Assembly (NCBI RefSeq): GCF_002900365.1
Contig: NZ_CP025979.1
Span: 62,001-126,000, forward strand
Origin: Escherichia marmotae
GTDB lineage: Bacteria > Pseudomonadota > Gammaproteobacteria > Enterobacterales > Enterobacteriaceae
Reading direction: 5' to 3'
DNA length: 64,000 bases
The notes under the pieces are model-generated. The model had not been told where the DNA came from and searched no databases. It was given only the letters and a program-made list of their open reading frames with translations. Within the stretch, counting starts at the first letter, position 1, and the number at the start of each line of letters is the position of its first letter. Made by a program: the position numbers and the translations under genes. Shown here piece after piece: positions 55,898 to 63,535 of this stretch.

Positions 55898-56440
55898 ATG
55901 AAAAAATTGGCGCTGCCAGTTCTGGCTGGAATGCTATTGGTTTCTGCATCGGCAAATGCGATGAGTATCAGCGGTCAGGCGGGAAAAGAATATACCAATA
56001 TTGATGTTGGTTTCGGTACTGAATCGACCGGTCTGGCATTAAGCGGTAACTGGACACATAACGATGACGACGGTGACGTCGCGGGCGTTGGTCTGGGATT
56101 GAATCTGCCGCTGGGTCCGCTAATGGCAACCGTGGGTGGTAAAGGCGTTTATACCAACCCGAACGACGGTGATGAAGGCTATGCCGCGGCGGTAGGCGGT
56201 GGCTTGCAGTGGCAAATTGGCGATAGCTTCCGTCTGTTTGGCGAGTATTACTACTCTCCGGATTCGCTCTCCAGCGGTATTAAAAGTTATGAAGAAGCGA
56301 ATGCAGGCGCGCGTTACACTATTATGCGTCCAGTCAGCATTGAGGCGGGCTACCGCTATCTGAATCTGTCGGGTAAAGACGGCAACCGCGACAACGCGGT
56401 GGCTGACGGCCCTTATGTCGGGGTTAACGCCAGCTTCTGA
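55898..56440 (+). CDS. yfaZ: YfaZ, porin-like outer membrane protein
   Basis: 180 residues from ATG 55898. A signal peptide MKKLALPVLAGMLLVSASANA (residues 1–21, split here by its cleavage after ANA) is followed by glycine- and aromatic-rich alternating strands, ending in Phe (VGVNASF), typical of an outer membrane beta-barrel. Family YfaZ; substrate unknown. A hairpin follows nine bases after the stop. Confidence 0.92.
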   Translation: MKKLALPVLAGMLLVSASANAMSISGQAGKEYTNIDVGFGTESTGLALSGNWTHNDDDGDVAGVGLGLNLPLGPLMATVGGKGVYTNPNDGDEGYAAAVGGGLQWQIGDSFRLFGEYYYSPDSLSSGIKSYEEANAGARYTIMRPVSIEAGYRYLNLSGKDGNRDNAVADGPYVGVNASF

Positions 56441-56448
56441 TGCCTTTC

Positions 56449-56469
56449 GGCGCGGCGTTCTGCCGCGCC
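56449..56469 (+). terminator. Hairpin after yfaZ
   Basis: GGCGCGGC / GCCGCGCC, perfect 8-bp GC stem with a five-base loop, followed by ATTCAGTTTCTTTC. A moderate intrinsic terminator. Confidence 0.65.
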
Positions 56470-56539
56470 ATTCAGTTTCTTTCTACGCCTTATCTCCCTT
56501 TGCGTTATAGTGATTCGATAACAAAAGCAGGAGATAACC

Positions 56540-57742
56540 ATGTTAAAAGTGGAAATGTTATCCACAGGGGATGAAGTGTTACACGGGCAAATCGTTGACA
56601 CTAACGCTGCCTGGCTGGCTGATTTTTTCTTTCATCAGGGGTTGCCATTATCTCGCCGTAATACGGTGGGCGATAACCTTGAGGATTTAGTCACCATTCT
56701 GCGTGAACGTAGCCAGCACGCCGATGTGCTGATCGTCAACGGTGGTCTGGGGCCGACCAGCGATGATTTAAGCGCACTGGCTGCTGCGACAGCAAAAGGT
56801 GAGGGATTAGTTCTTCATGAAGCCTGGCTGCAAGAGATGGAACGCTATTTCCGCGAACGTGGGCGCGTGATGGCGTCGAGTAACCGCAAACAGGCGGAGC
56901 TGCCAGCCAGTGCTGAATTTATCAATAATCCGGTTGGCACGGCCTGTGGTTTTGCTGTGCAACTTAACCGTTGCCTGATGTTCTTTACCCCAGGCGTGCC
57001 TTCGGAATTTAAAGTGATGGTGGAGCATGAAATTCTGCCGCGCCTGCGTGAGCGTTTTTCCTTACCGCAGCCACCGGTTTGCCTGCGTTTGACTACCTTT
57101 GGTCGTTCAGAAAGCGATCTGGCGCAAAGCCTGGACACGTTGCAACTGCCGCCGGGCGTAACGATGGGCTATCGCTCTTCCATGCCGATTATCGAATTGA
57201 AACTCACCGGACCGGCAAGCGAGCTACAGGCGATGGAAAAACTATGGCAGGACGTTAAACGCGTCGCCGGACAGAGCATGATTTTTGAAGGCACCGAAGG
57301 ACTACCTGCGCAGATCAGCCGGGAATTGCAACGTCGCCAGTTCAGTCTGACGTTGAGCGAGCAATTCACCGGTGGTTTATTGGCGTTGCAACTTTCTCGT
57401 GCTGGTGCGCCATTACTGGCGTGTGAAGTCGTGCCTTCACAGGAAGAAACACTGGCGCAAACCGCACACTGGATAACTGAACGACGAGCCAAACATTTCG
57501 CCGGGCTGGCACTGGCCATTTCTGGCCTGGAAGATGGGTATCTCAACTTTGCGTTGGCCACGCCGGATGGCACTTTTGCTCTGCGCGTACATTTCAGCAC
57601 TACGCGCTACAGTCTGGCTATTCGTCAGGAAGTGTGTGCAATGATGGCACTCAATATGCTGCGTCGCTGGCTGAACGGTCAGGACATTGCCAGCGAGCAT
57701 GGCTGGATTGAGGTTGTTGAATCTATGACCCTAACTGCCTGA
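56540..57742 (+). CDS. yfaY: YfaY, CinA-like protein
   Basis: 400 residues. The N-terminal domain is the MoCF/COG1058 type (EMLSTGDEVLHGQIVDTNAAWLA, with VNGGLGPTSDD), and the C-terminal domain resembles nicotinamide-nucleotide amidase (CinA-C/PncC). In this E. coli paralogue the amidase region lacks the clear catalytic Ser-Tyr-Lys pattern (here LSEQFTGGLLALQLS), so it may be inactive. AGGAG is nine bases before the ATG. A weak hairpin (57754–57776) follows. Confidence 0.93.
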   Translation: MLKVEMLSTGDEVLHGQIVDTNAAWLADFFFHQGLPLSRRNTVGDNLEDLVTILRERSQHADVLIVNGGLGPTSDDLSALAAATAKGEGLVLHEAWLQEMERYFRERGRVMASSNRKQAELPASAEFINNPVGTACGFAVQLNRCLMFFTPGVPSEFKVMVEHEILPRLRERFSLPQPPVCLRLTTFGRSESDLAQSLDTLQLPPGVTMGYRSSMPIIELKLTGPASELQAMEKLWQDVKRVAGQSMIFEGTEGLPAQISRELQRRQFSLTLSEQFTGGLLALQLSRAGAPLLACEVVPSQEETLAQTAHWITERRAKHFAGLALAISGLEDGYLNFALATPDGTFALRVHFSTTRYSLAIRQEVCAMMALNMLRRWLNGQDIASEHGWIEVVESMTLTA

Positions 57743-57753
57743 GCAGCCACTCC

Positions 57754-57776
57754 GTGCCGGTTTACTACACCGGCAC
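57754..57776 (+). terminator. Hairpin after yfaY
   Basis: GTGCCGGT / ACCGGCAC, 8-bp stem with seven-base loop, then ACTTCTCTCC. Weak T-run. Confidence 0.5.
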
Positions 57777-57933
57777 ACTTCTCTCCCGCAAAGGTTGTCC
57801 AACCTGTTGTACTCAATAAGAAAAAATCCGTGCGCTAATTCACAAATTTGTGCGTAATTCCTCCAGTCCTCTGGACGAGGAGTGGGATTTGATGCGCTTC
57901 ACAATTTTACTCCCCCTGAGCAACGAGACTGAT

Positions 57934-57959
57934 TCCAGTATCTAAGACTGGAGTCCAGT
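57934..57959. promoter_or_regulatory. Operator-like repeat over the rhmR ribosome-binding site
   Basis: TCCAGT (57934–57939), ACTGGA (57947–57952) and a third copy TCCAGT (57954–57959) directly before the rhmR ATG. The inner GGAG is also the ribosome-binding site. The inverted pair looks like an IclR-type operator, hinting that RhmR may control its own operon. Confidence 0.45.
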
Positions 57960-58742
57960 ATGTTGGAATCAAGCAAAGTTCCCGCCCTGACACGGGCTAT
58001 TGATATTCTCAATTTGATTGCTCGCATTGGCCCCTGTAGTGCTGCGACGATCATCGACACATTGGGGATCCCTAAAAGCACAGCCTATTTGCTGCTTAAC
58101 GAACTCAAGCGTCAGCGTTTTCTGAGTCTTGATCACCAGGAAAATTTTTGTCTGTGGACCAGGCTGGTGGAGCTTTCCGGCCATGCGTTAAGCAAGATGG
58201 ATCTCCGGGAACTGGCACGCCCACGCCTGACGCAACTGATGGATACCACTGGACTGTTGTGTCACCTTGGGATCATCGATAACGGTAGCGCATATTACAT
58301 ATTGAAAGTGGAGTCTTCAGCCACTATCAGCGTGCGTTCCCATGAAGGAAAAAGCCTTTCGCTTTATCGCTCCGGAATAGGTAAATGCCTGCTTGCCTGG
58401 CAACCTGAAGCTGTACAGCAAAGTATTATCGAAGGGCTGGTCTGGGAACAGGCGACACCCACCACGATTACCCGTCCACCACAGCTCCACGAAGAACTGG
58501 CACGTATTCGCCGTCAGGGCTGGAGCTATGACAACGGTGAAGATTACACCGATGTCCGTTGTGTTGCTGCCCCGGTGTTTAACGCCAATAACGAGCTTAC
58601 CGCCGCGATCTCAGTGGTCGGTACTCGTTTACAAATCAATGAAGAATATCGTGATTATCTGGCGGGCAAAGCCATCGCCTGCGCCAGGGATATTTCACGT
58701 CTGTTGGGATGGAAAAGTCCCTTTGACTTACTGGCCTCATAA
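57960..58742 (+). CDS. rhmR: IclR-family regulator of rhamnonate genes, RhmR (YfaX)
   Basis: 260 residues. N-terminal winged helix-turn-helix (about residues 10–60, ALTRAIDILNLIARIGPC and STAYLLLNELKRQ) and a C-terminal IclR effector domain (GKSLSLYRSGIGKCLLAWQ, CVAAPVFNANNELTAAISV). Very likely the local regulator of rhmDTA, which start 14 bases after it and look cotranscribed. Ligand presumably L-rhamnonate or a product; inferred from context. Confidence 0.93.
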   Translation: MLESSKVPALTRAIDILNLIARIGPCSAATIIDTLGIPKSTAYLLLNELKRQRFLSLDHQENFCLWTRLVELSGHALSKMDLRELARPRLTQLMDTTGLLCHLGIIDNGSAYYILKVESSATISVRSHEGKSLSLYRSGIGKCLLAWQPEAVQQSIIEGLVWEQATPTTITRPPQLHEELARIRRQGWSYDNGEDYTDVRCVAAPVFNANNELTAAISVVGTRLQINEEYRDYLAGKAIACARDISRLLGWKSPFDLLAS

Positions 58743-58756
58743 AAATGGAGAACATC

Positions 58757-59962
58757 ATGACCCTACCAAAAATCAAACAGGTTCGCGCCTGGTTTACTGG
58801 AGGAGCGACAGCAGAAAAAGGCGCTGGCGGCGGTGATTATCACGACCAGGGAGTGGATCACTGGATTGACGATCATATTGCTACCCCGATGAGTAAATAC
58901 CGCGATTACGAGCAGTCCCGCCAGTCATTTGGTATTAACGTTCTTGGCACGTTAATTGTTGAAGTCGAAGCAGAAAATGGCCAGACCGGCTTCGCCGTTT
59001 CAACAGCCGGTGAAATGGGGTGCTTTATCGTTGAAAAACACCTAAACCGTTTCATAGAGGGCAAATGTGTCAGTGATATCAAACTGATTCACGATCAAAT
59101 GCTCAACGCCACCCAGTATTACTCCGGTTCAGGGGGCCTGGTGATGAACACGATTTCCTGTGTTGATTTGGCTCTGTGGGATCTGTTCGGCAAAGTGGTC
59201 GGGCTTCCGGTTTATAAACTTTTAGGCGGCGCTGTCCGTGATGAAATTCAGTTCTACGCCACGGGCGCTCGCCCGGATCTGGCAAAAGAGATGGGCTTTA
59301 TCGGCGGCAAGATGCCGACGCACTGGGGGCCACATGATGGTGATGCGGGGATCCGCAAAGACGCCGCTATGGTCGCGGGGATGCGTGAAAAATGCGGTGA
59401 AGATTTCTGGTTGATGCTCGACTGCTGGATGAGCCAGGACGTGAACTATGCCACCAAACTGGCTCACGCTTGTGCCCCTTATAACCTGAAATGGATCGAA
59501 GAGTGCCTGCCGCCGCAACAGTATGAAGGTTATCGCGAATTAAAACGCAACGCACCAGCAGGAATGATGGTCACCAGTGGCGAGCACCACGGCACACTGC
59601 AATCTTTCCGTACACTTTCAGAAACCGGTATCGACATTATGCAACCAGATGTTGGCTGGTGCGGTGGCTTAACCACGCTGGTGGAGATTGCCGCAATTGC
59701 CAAATCACGTGGACAACTGGTGGTGCCGCACGGTTCGTCTGTTTACTCCCACCATGCGGTGATCACCTTCACCAATACCCCATTTAGCGAATTCCTGATG
59801 ACCAGTCCGGATTGTTCATCGATGCGTCCGCAGTTTGATCCGATTTTGCTTAATGAGCCGGTGCCGGTGAATGGTCGTATTCACAAATCAGTACTTGATA
59901 AACCGGGTTTCGGCGTCGAACTCAATCGTGACTGCAATCTGAAACGCCCTTACAGCCACTAA
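58757..59962 (+). CDS. rhmD: L-rhamnonate dehydratase
   Basis: 401 residues, enolase superfamily. Removes water from L-rhamnonate to give 2-keto-3-deoxy-L-rhamnonate. Magnesium ligands are seen in LMLDCW (Asp222), WIEECL (Glu248) and TSGEHHG (Glu276), with the catalytic His in VVPHGSSVYSHH. ATG 58757 has GGAG seven bases upstream; ATG 58745 (four residues longer) is the alternative used in some numbering. Confidence 0.96.
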   Translation: MTLPKIKQVRAWFTGGATAEKGAGGGDYHDQGVDHWIDDHIATPMSKYRDYEQSRQSFGINVLGTLIVEVEAENGQTGFAVSTAGEMGCFIVEKHLNRFIEGKCVSDIKLIHDQMLNATQYYSGSGGLVMNTISCVDLALWDLFGKVVGLPVYKLLGGAVRDEIQFYATGARPDLAKEMGFIGGKMPTHWGPHDGDAGIRKDAAMVAGMREKCGEDFWLMLDCWMSQDVNYATKLAHACAPYNLKWIEECLPPQQYEGYRELKRNAPAGMMVTSGEHHGTLQSFRTLSETGIDIMQPDVGWCGGLTTLVEIAAIAKSRGQLVVPHGSSVYSHHAVITFTNTPFSEFLMTSPDCSSMRPQFDPILLNEPVPVNGRIHKSVLDKPGFGVELNRDCNLKRPYSH

Positions 59963-60018
59963 TCATTCCGGGCGTTGCCGTGACAACAGTAACGCTCACA
60001 TGTTCTAAGGAGCTTCTT

Positions 60019-61308
60019 ATGAGCACCGCTTTGCTTGACGCCGTGGTGAAGAAAAACCGCGCGCGTTTGATCCCGTTTATGTTGGCGCTGTACGTGCTGG
60101 CGTTTCTCGATCGTTCGAATATTGGTTTTGCCAAACAGACCTACCAGATTGATACCGGGCTAAGTAATGAAGCTTATGCGCTGGGAGCGGGAATTTTCTT
60201 TGTGGTGTATGCGTTTCTCGGTGTTCCGGCGAATTTGTTGATGCGCAAACTGGGAGCCAGGACCTGGATTGGTACGACGACACTGCTGTGGGGATTTCTT
60301 TCGGCGGCAATGGCATGGGCCGATACTGAAGTGAAATTTCTGATAGTTCGCACCCTGCTTGGTGCTGCGGAAGCCGGGTTCTTTCCAGGCATGATTTATC
60401 TCACTTCGCAATGGTTTCCGCAGCGTAATCGCGCCAGCATTATGGGGCTGTTTTATATGGGAGCACCGTTGGCGTTAACGCTGGGATCACCGCTCTCCGG
60501 CGCGCTTCTGGAGATGCATGGATTTATGGGACATCCCGGCTGGTTCTGGATGTTTGTGATTGAAGGATTACTGGCAGTCGGTGCTGGGGTGTTCACATTC
60601 TTTTGGCTTGATGACACACCGGAGCAGGCACGTTTTCTGAGTAAAGAAGAAAAAACGTTGCTCATTAATCAACTTACAAGTGAAGAACAACAGAAAGTCA
60701 CTTCGCGACTGAGTGATGCGCTGCGTAATGGGCGAGTCTGGCAACTGGCGATTATCTACCTGACTATTCAGGTGGCGGTTTACGGATTAATTTTCTTCCT
60801 GCCGACGCAGGTTGCCGCATTGCTGGGAACAAAAGTGGGCTTTACGGCCTCCGTGGTCGCCGCCATTCCGTGGATTGCGGCATTGTTGGGGACCTGGCTT
60901 ATTCCGCGCTATTCCGATAAAACCGGCGAACGGCGCAATGTCGCGGCGCTGACATTGCTGTCCGCGGGCATTGGTATTGGCCTTTCCGGGCTACTTTCGC
61001 CAGTACTGGCAATCGTTGCGCTGTGTGTTGCAGCAATAGGGTTTATTGCGGTTCAGCCGGTGTTCTGGACGATGCCGACACAACTGCTTTCCGGTACGGC
61101 GCTGGCTGCGGGGATTGGTTTTGTAAACCTGTTTGGCGCGGTGGGCGGATTTATCGCCCCGATCCTGCGTGTAAAAGCAGAAACGTTGTTTGCCAGCGAT
61201 GCGGCAGGCTTGCTGATGCTGGCTGCGGTGGCGGTCATCGGTTCGCTGATTATTTTCACTCTGCGTGTAAGTCGCGCTGTTGCGCAGACCAACGTGGCGC
61301 ATCATTAA
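60019..61308 (+). CDS. rhmT: MFS transporter RhmT (YfaV), probable rhamnonate importer
   Basis: 429 residues from ATG 60019 with AAGGAG nine bases upstream. Twelve membrane helices; the ACS-family signature FLDRSNIGFAKQ is in helix 1 and RTLLGAAEAGFFPGMIYLTSQWFP in helices 4–5, as in anion:cation symporters for sugar acids. Placed between the dehydratase and aldolase, it should import L-rhamnonate. Overlap with rhmA's extended frame is not used. Confidence 0.94.
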   Translation: MSTALLDAVVKKNRARLIPFMLALYVLAFLDRSNIGFAKQTYQIDTGLSNEAYALGAGIFFVVYAFLGVPANLLMRKLGARTWIGTTTLLWGFLSAAMAWADTEVKFLIVRTLLGAAEAGFFPGMIYLTSQWFPQRNRASIMGLFYMGAPLALTLGSPLSGALLEMHGFMGHPGWFWMFVIEGLLAVGAGVFTFFWLDDTPEQARFLSKEEKTLLINQLTSEEQQKVTSRLSDALRNGRVWQLAIIYLTIQVAVYGLIFFLPTQVAALLGTKVGFTASVVAAIPWIAALLGTWLIPRYSDKTGERRNVAALTLLSAGIGIGLSGLLSPVLAIVALCVAAIGFIAVQPVFWTMPTQLLSGTALAAGIGFVNLFGAVGGFIAPILRVKAETLFASDAAGLLMLAAVAVIGSLIIFTLRVSRAVAQTNVAHH

Positions 61309-61324
61309 CAGGTTAAGGAACATG

Positions 61325-62128
61325 ATGAACACATTATTAATCAATCCATTCAAAGAACGCTTACGCAAGGGTGAAGTACAAATTGGTCTGTGGTTAAGTT
61401 CGACAACTTCCTATATGGCAGAAATTGCCGCCACCTCCGGTTATGACTGGTTGCTGATTGATGGTGAACATGCGCCAAATACCATTCAGAACCTTTATCA
61501 CCAACTTCAGGCGGTAGCGCCCTATGGCAGCCAACCCGTGATCCGCCCAGTGGAGGGGAGTAAGTCGCTGATTAAACAAGTCCTGGATATTGGCGCGCAA
61601 ACTCTACTGATCCCGATGGTCGACACTGGCGAACAGGCGCGTCAGATAGTGTCTGCAACTCGCTATCCACCGTACGGTGAGCGTGGTGTCGGGGCCAGCG
61701 TGGCACGGGCAGCACGCTGGGGACGCATTGAGAATTACATTGCGCAAGTCAACGACTCACTTTGTCTGTTGGTGCAGGTGGAAAGTAAAACAGCACTGGA
61801 TAATCTGGATGAAATCCTCGACGTTGAGGGGGGTGATGGTGTGTTTATTGGGCCAGCGGATCTCTCAGCGTCGTTGGGTTACCCGGATAATGCCGGACAC
61901 CCGGAAGTGCAGCGTATTATTGAAACCAGCATCCGACGGATCCGCGCTGCGGGTAAAGCAGCAGGTTTTCTGGCTGTGGCTCCTGATATGGCGCAGCAAT
62001 GCCTTGCGTGGGGAGCGAACTTTGTCGCCGTTGGCGTCGACACCATGCTCTACAGTGATGCCCTGGATAAGCGACTGGCGATATTTAAATCAGGCAAAAA
62101 TGAGCCACGCATAAAAGGTAGTTATTGA
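61325..62128 (+). CDS. rhmA: 2-keto-3-deoxy-L-rhamnonate aldolase
   Basis: 267 residues, HpcH/HpaI class II aldolase. Splits the dehydratase product into pyruvate and lactaldehyde. Motifs LLIDGEHAPN (His near 49), VQVESKTALDNLDEIL (Glu153) and VFIGPADLSASLG (Asp179) provide the metal and base sites. ATG 61325 chosen over the adjacent ATG 61322 because AAGGA is then five bases away. Confidence 0.95.
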   Translation: MNTLLINPFKERLRKGEVQIGLWLSSTTSYMAEIAATSGYDWLLIDGEHAPNTIQNLYHQLQAVAPYGSQPVIRPVEGSKSLIKQVLDIGAQTLLIPMVDTGEQARQIVSATRYPPYGERGVGASVARAARWGRIENYIAQVNDSLCLLVQVESKTALDNLDEILDVEGGDGVFIGPADLSASLGYPDNAGHPEVQRIIETSIRRIRAAGKAAGFLAVAPDMAQQCLAWGANFVAVGVDTMLYSDALDKRLAIFKSGKNEPRIKGSY

Positions 62129-62134
62129 TATCAA

Positions 62135-62161
62135 AGGCCCATGGGGATTGCTTGTGGGCCT
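62135..62161. terminator. Hairpin between rhmA and ypaA
   Basis: AGGCCCA / TGGGCCT, 7-bp stem, 13-base loop, between convergent genes, with little T-run. Confidence 0.5.
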
Positions 62162-62175
62162 GTGTTAATTAGTGG

Positions 62176-62403
62176 TTATTCGCTGCCAGATCGGCTTCGC
62201 TTAGCTGGGTGGCTGCGAGCAGCCAGGTCACGATCAATACCCTGTTCCAGCATGCGCAAGGCAATTTTAATGGCTTGTTCATGCATGCCTTCTACTTTGC
62301 CTTCCTGCAAACCTTCTAATTTACCTTCTTGCAAGCCTTCAATCTTACCCTCCTGCCAGCCAATTTGATGCCCTTCCTGCCGTAGCCGTTCAGCAATAGT
62401 CAT
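62176..62403 (-). pseudogene. ypaA: YpaA: duplicated, frameshifted C-terminal tail of an Rpn protein
   Basis: 75 codons starting at ATG 62403, twelve bases after the rpnE stop. The first 17 residues (MTIAERLRQEGHQIGWQ) and the later MHEQAIKIALRMLEQG are the same as the tail of RpnE, but it has two extra eight-residue repeats (EGKIEGLQ, EGKLEGLQ, EGKVEGMH). After GIDRDLA the reading frame differs from RpnE; in another frame the DNA still codes LLAATQLSEADLAANNH (stop at 62169–62171), the counterpart of the RpnE end. So it is a copy of the tail with a frameshift. Whether the 75-residue product is made is unknown; its ribosome site (AAGAAG) is one base off the strong one in rpnE. Confidence 0.7.
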
Positions 62404-62415
62404 CAATCTCTTCTT

Positions 62416-62613
62416 TTAATGACAGTTCGGTGGAATATCAGCATCAGTGAGTTGGGTTGTCGCCAGCACAATCTCACGTTCAAAGCCCTGCTCCAGCATG
62501 CGCAAGGCAATTTTAATGGCTTGTTCATGCATGCCTTCCTGCAAACCTTCTAATTTACCTTCCTGCCAGCCAATTTGGTGTCCTTCCTGCCGTAGCCGTT
62601 CAGCAATAGTCAT
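62416..62613 (-). CDS. Possible short internal product of rpnE (RpnS-like inhibitor)
   Basis: An in-frame ATG at 62613 (codon 244 of rpnE) is preceded by AAGGAGA six bases upstream, a near-perfect ribosome site and better than that of rpnE itself. It would give a 65-residue protein, MTIAERLRQEGH … IPPNCH, without the nuclease. This matches the arrangement described for Rpn genes in which the small protein blocks the long one. Translation is inferred from sequence only. Confidence 0.6.
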   Translation of the reverse strand: MTIAERLRQEGHQIGWQEGKLEGLQEGMHEQAIKIALRMLEQGFEREIVLATTQLTDADIPPNCH

Positions 62614-63342
62614 CAATCTCTCCTTTTGTAGTGGCGAACGTTCGGCAATTTCCTCAATAAAGCGGGTGAAACGGGAGGTATCGCCGCATTGCAGCAGATA
62701 ATTAAACAGCGTTTGCACCTGGCTGTCATTAGTGAAGCCCCTAACCAAAAGCGTGGTGATCCTGTCGACCAGACCGATTAAATCGCGCTCGCGAATATGC
62801 TTTTGAATCAGTTCCAGCAGAGCTATACGCCGATGTTGCATGATCTCATCGTCAGGTACGATGGTGATATCCACCAACGGAAAAGCTTCGGTGTACAACT
62901 GCCGGGCAAGCTGCGGGTCGTCAAATTCATCCAGCCAGTTAAGTGAATATGGGTAGGGTGAGGTTTCGCCGTGATAAAACAGCATTGGCACTACCAGAGG
63001 GACTCTGTCATAGCCTTTGTCCAGATGGCGCTGCATGACGGCAGTGGCATAACGCATCAGTCGAAAGGCCATGTTTTTTTCCGCAGTACTCTGATGCTCA
63101 ATCACGCAGTAGATATAACCTTCGCCGTCGGTGGTTTCTACCGACCACAAAACATCCGAGTAGTAAGCGCGTAAACTTTTTTCAATAAAACTGGTGGGTT
63201 CCAGGCGTAAGGTTTGCAGGTTGCAAAGCTTACGTAGCGGTTCCGGCAGGTGTATTTCCAGAAAATCCCGTGCGGTTTCGGGCGAGAACATAAAGGTTTT
63301 AAATACCGCATCATGCGGGGAGGATGTTGTTGATTCTGTCAT
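62416..63342 (-). CDS. rpnE: Recombination-promoting nuclease RpnE (YfaD), Transposase_31/PD-(D/E)XK family
   Basis: 308 residues. The N-terminal part (HDAVFKTFMF, YYSDVLWSVE, YCVIEHQSTAEKNMAFRLMRY) is a PD-(D/E)XK nuclease domain; Asp63, Glu82 and Gln84 are the likely active-site residues. Rpn proteins raise RecA-independent recombination, cut DNA and have been described as toxic anti-phage proteins restrained by short proteins made from their own C-terminus. The tail here (residues 244–308) contains the repeat GKLEGLQEG and is preceded in the gene by a strong internal ribosome site. The frame is intact. Named by position and recalled similarity to K-12 yfaD. Confidence 0.9.
   Translation of the reverse strand: MTESTTSSPHDAVFKTFMFSPETARDFLEIHLPEPLRKLCNLQTLRLEPTSFIEKSLRAYYSDVLWSVETTDGEGYIYCVIEHQSTAEKNMAFRLMRYATAVMQRHLDKGYDRVPLVVPMLFYHGETSPYPYSLNWLDEFDDPQLARQLYTEAFPLVDITIVPDDEIMQHRRIALLELIQKHIRERDLIGLVDRITTLLVRGFTNDSQVQTLFNYLLQCGDTSRFTRFIEEIAERSPLQKERLMTIAERLRQEGHQIGWQEGKLEGLQEGMHEQAIKIALRMLEQGFEREIVLATTQLTDADIPPNCH
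62620..62625 (-). promoter_or_regulatory. Internal Shine–Dalgarno inside rpnE
   Basis: AAGGAG on the minus strand, six bases before the internal ATG 62613. The duplicate copy upstream of ypaA has AAGAAG. Confidence 0.7.
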
Positions 63343-63493
63343 GGTTGTCCGTCACCAGATGTTTATGATGACGCGACATTACGAGTATCCCGGGCCTTTG
63401 ACATCTGACAGTTTCAGTCTTTGCGAGACGTTTTCAGAGGAATTTTCACGGCGATGCAACGCGTACATTTGGCACGGAATCGCGCCCGCAAAA

Positions 63494-63524
63494 ATGCCCG
63501 ATAAGCAACATGCTTACCGGGCAT
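63494..63524 (-). terminator. Terminator after glpC
   Basis: ATGCCCGGTAAGC / GCTTATCGGGCAT stem with one G·U-type mismatch region, read on the minus strand and followed by a run of five T. Lies eleven bases after the glpC stop. Confidence 0.88.
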
Positions 63525-63535
63525 CAGAAGGGAGT

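Noticed and set aside
62280..62345. Short tandem 24-bp repeats looking like a minisatellite
   Set aside because: They are the in-frame eight-residue EGKxEGLQ repeats of the Rpn tail, explained by the coding sequence.
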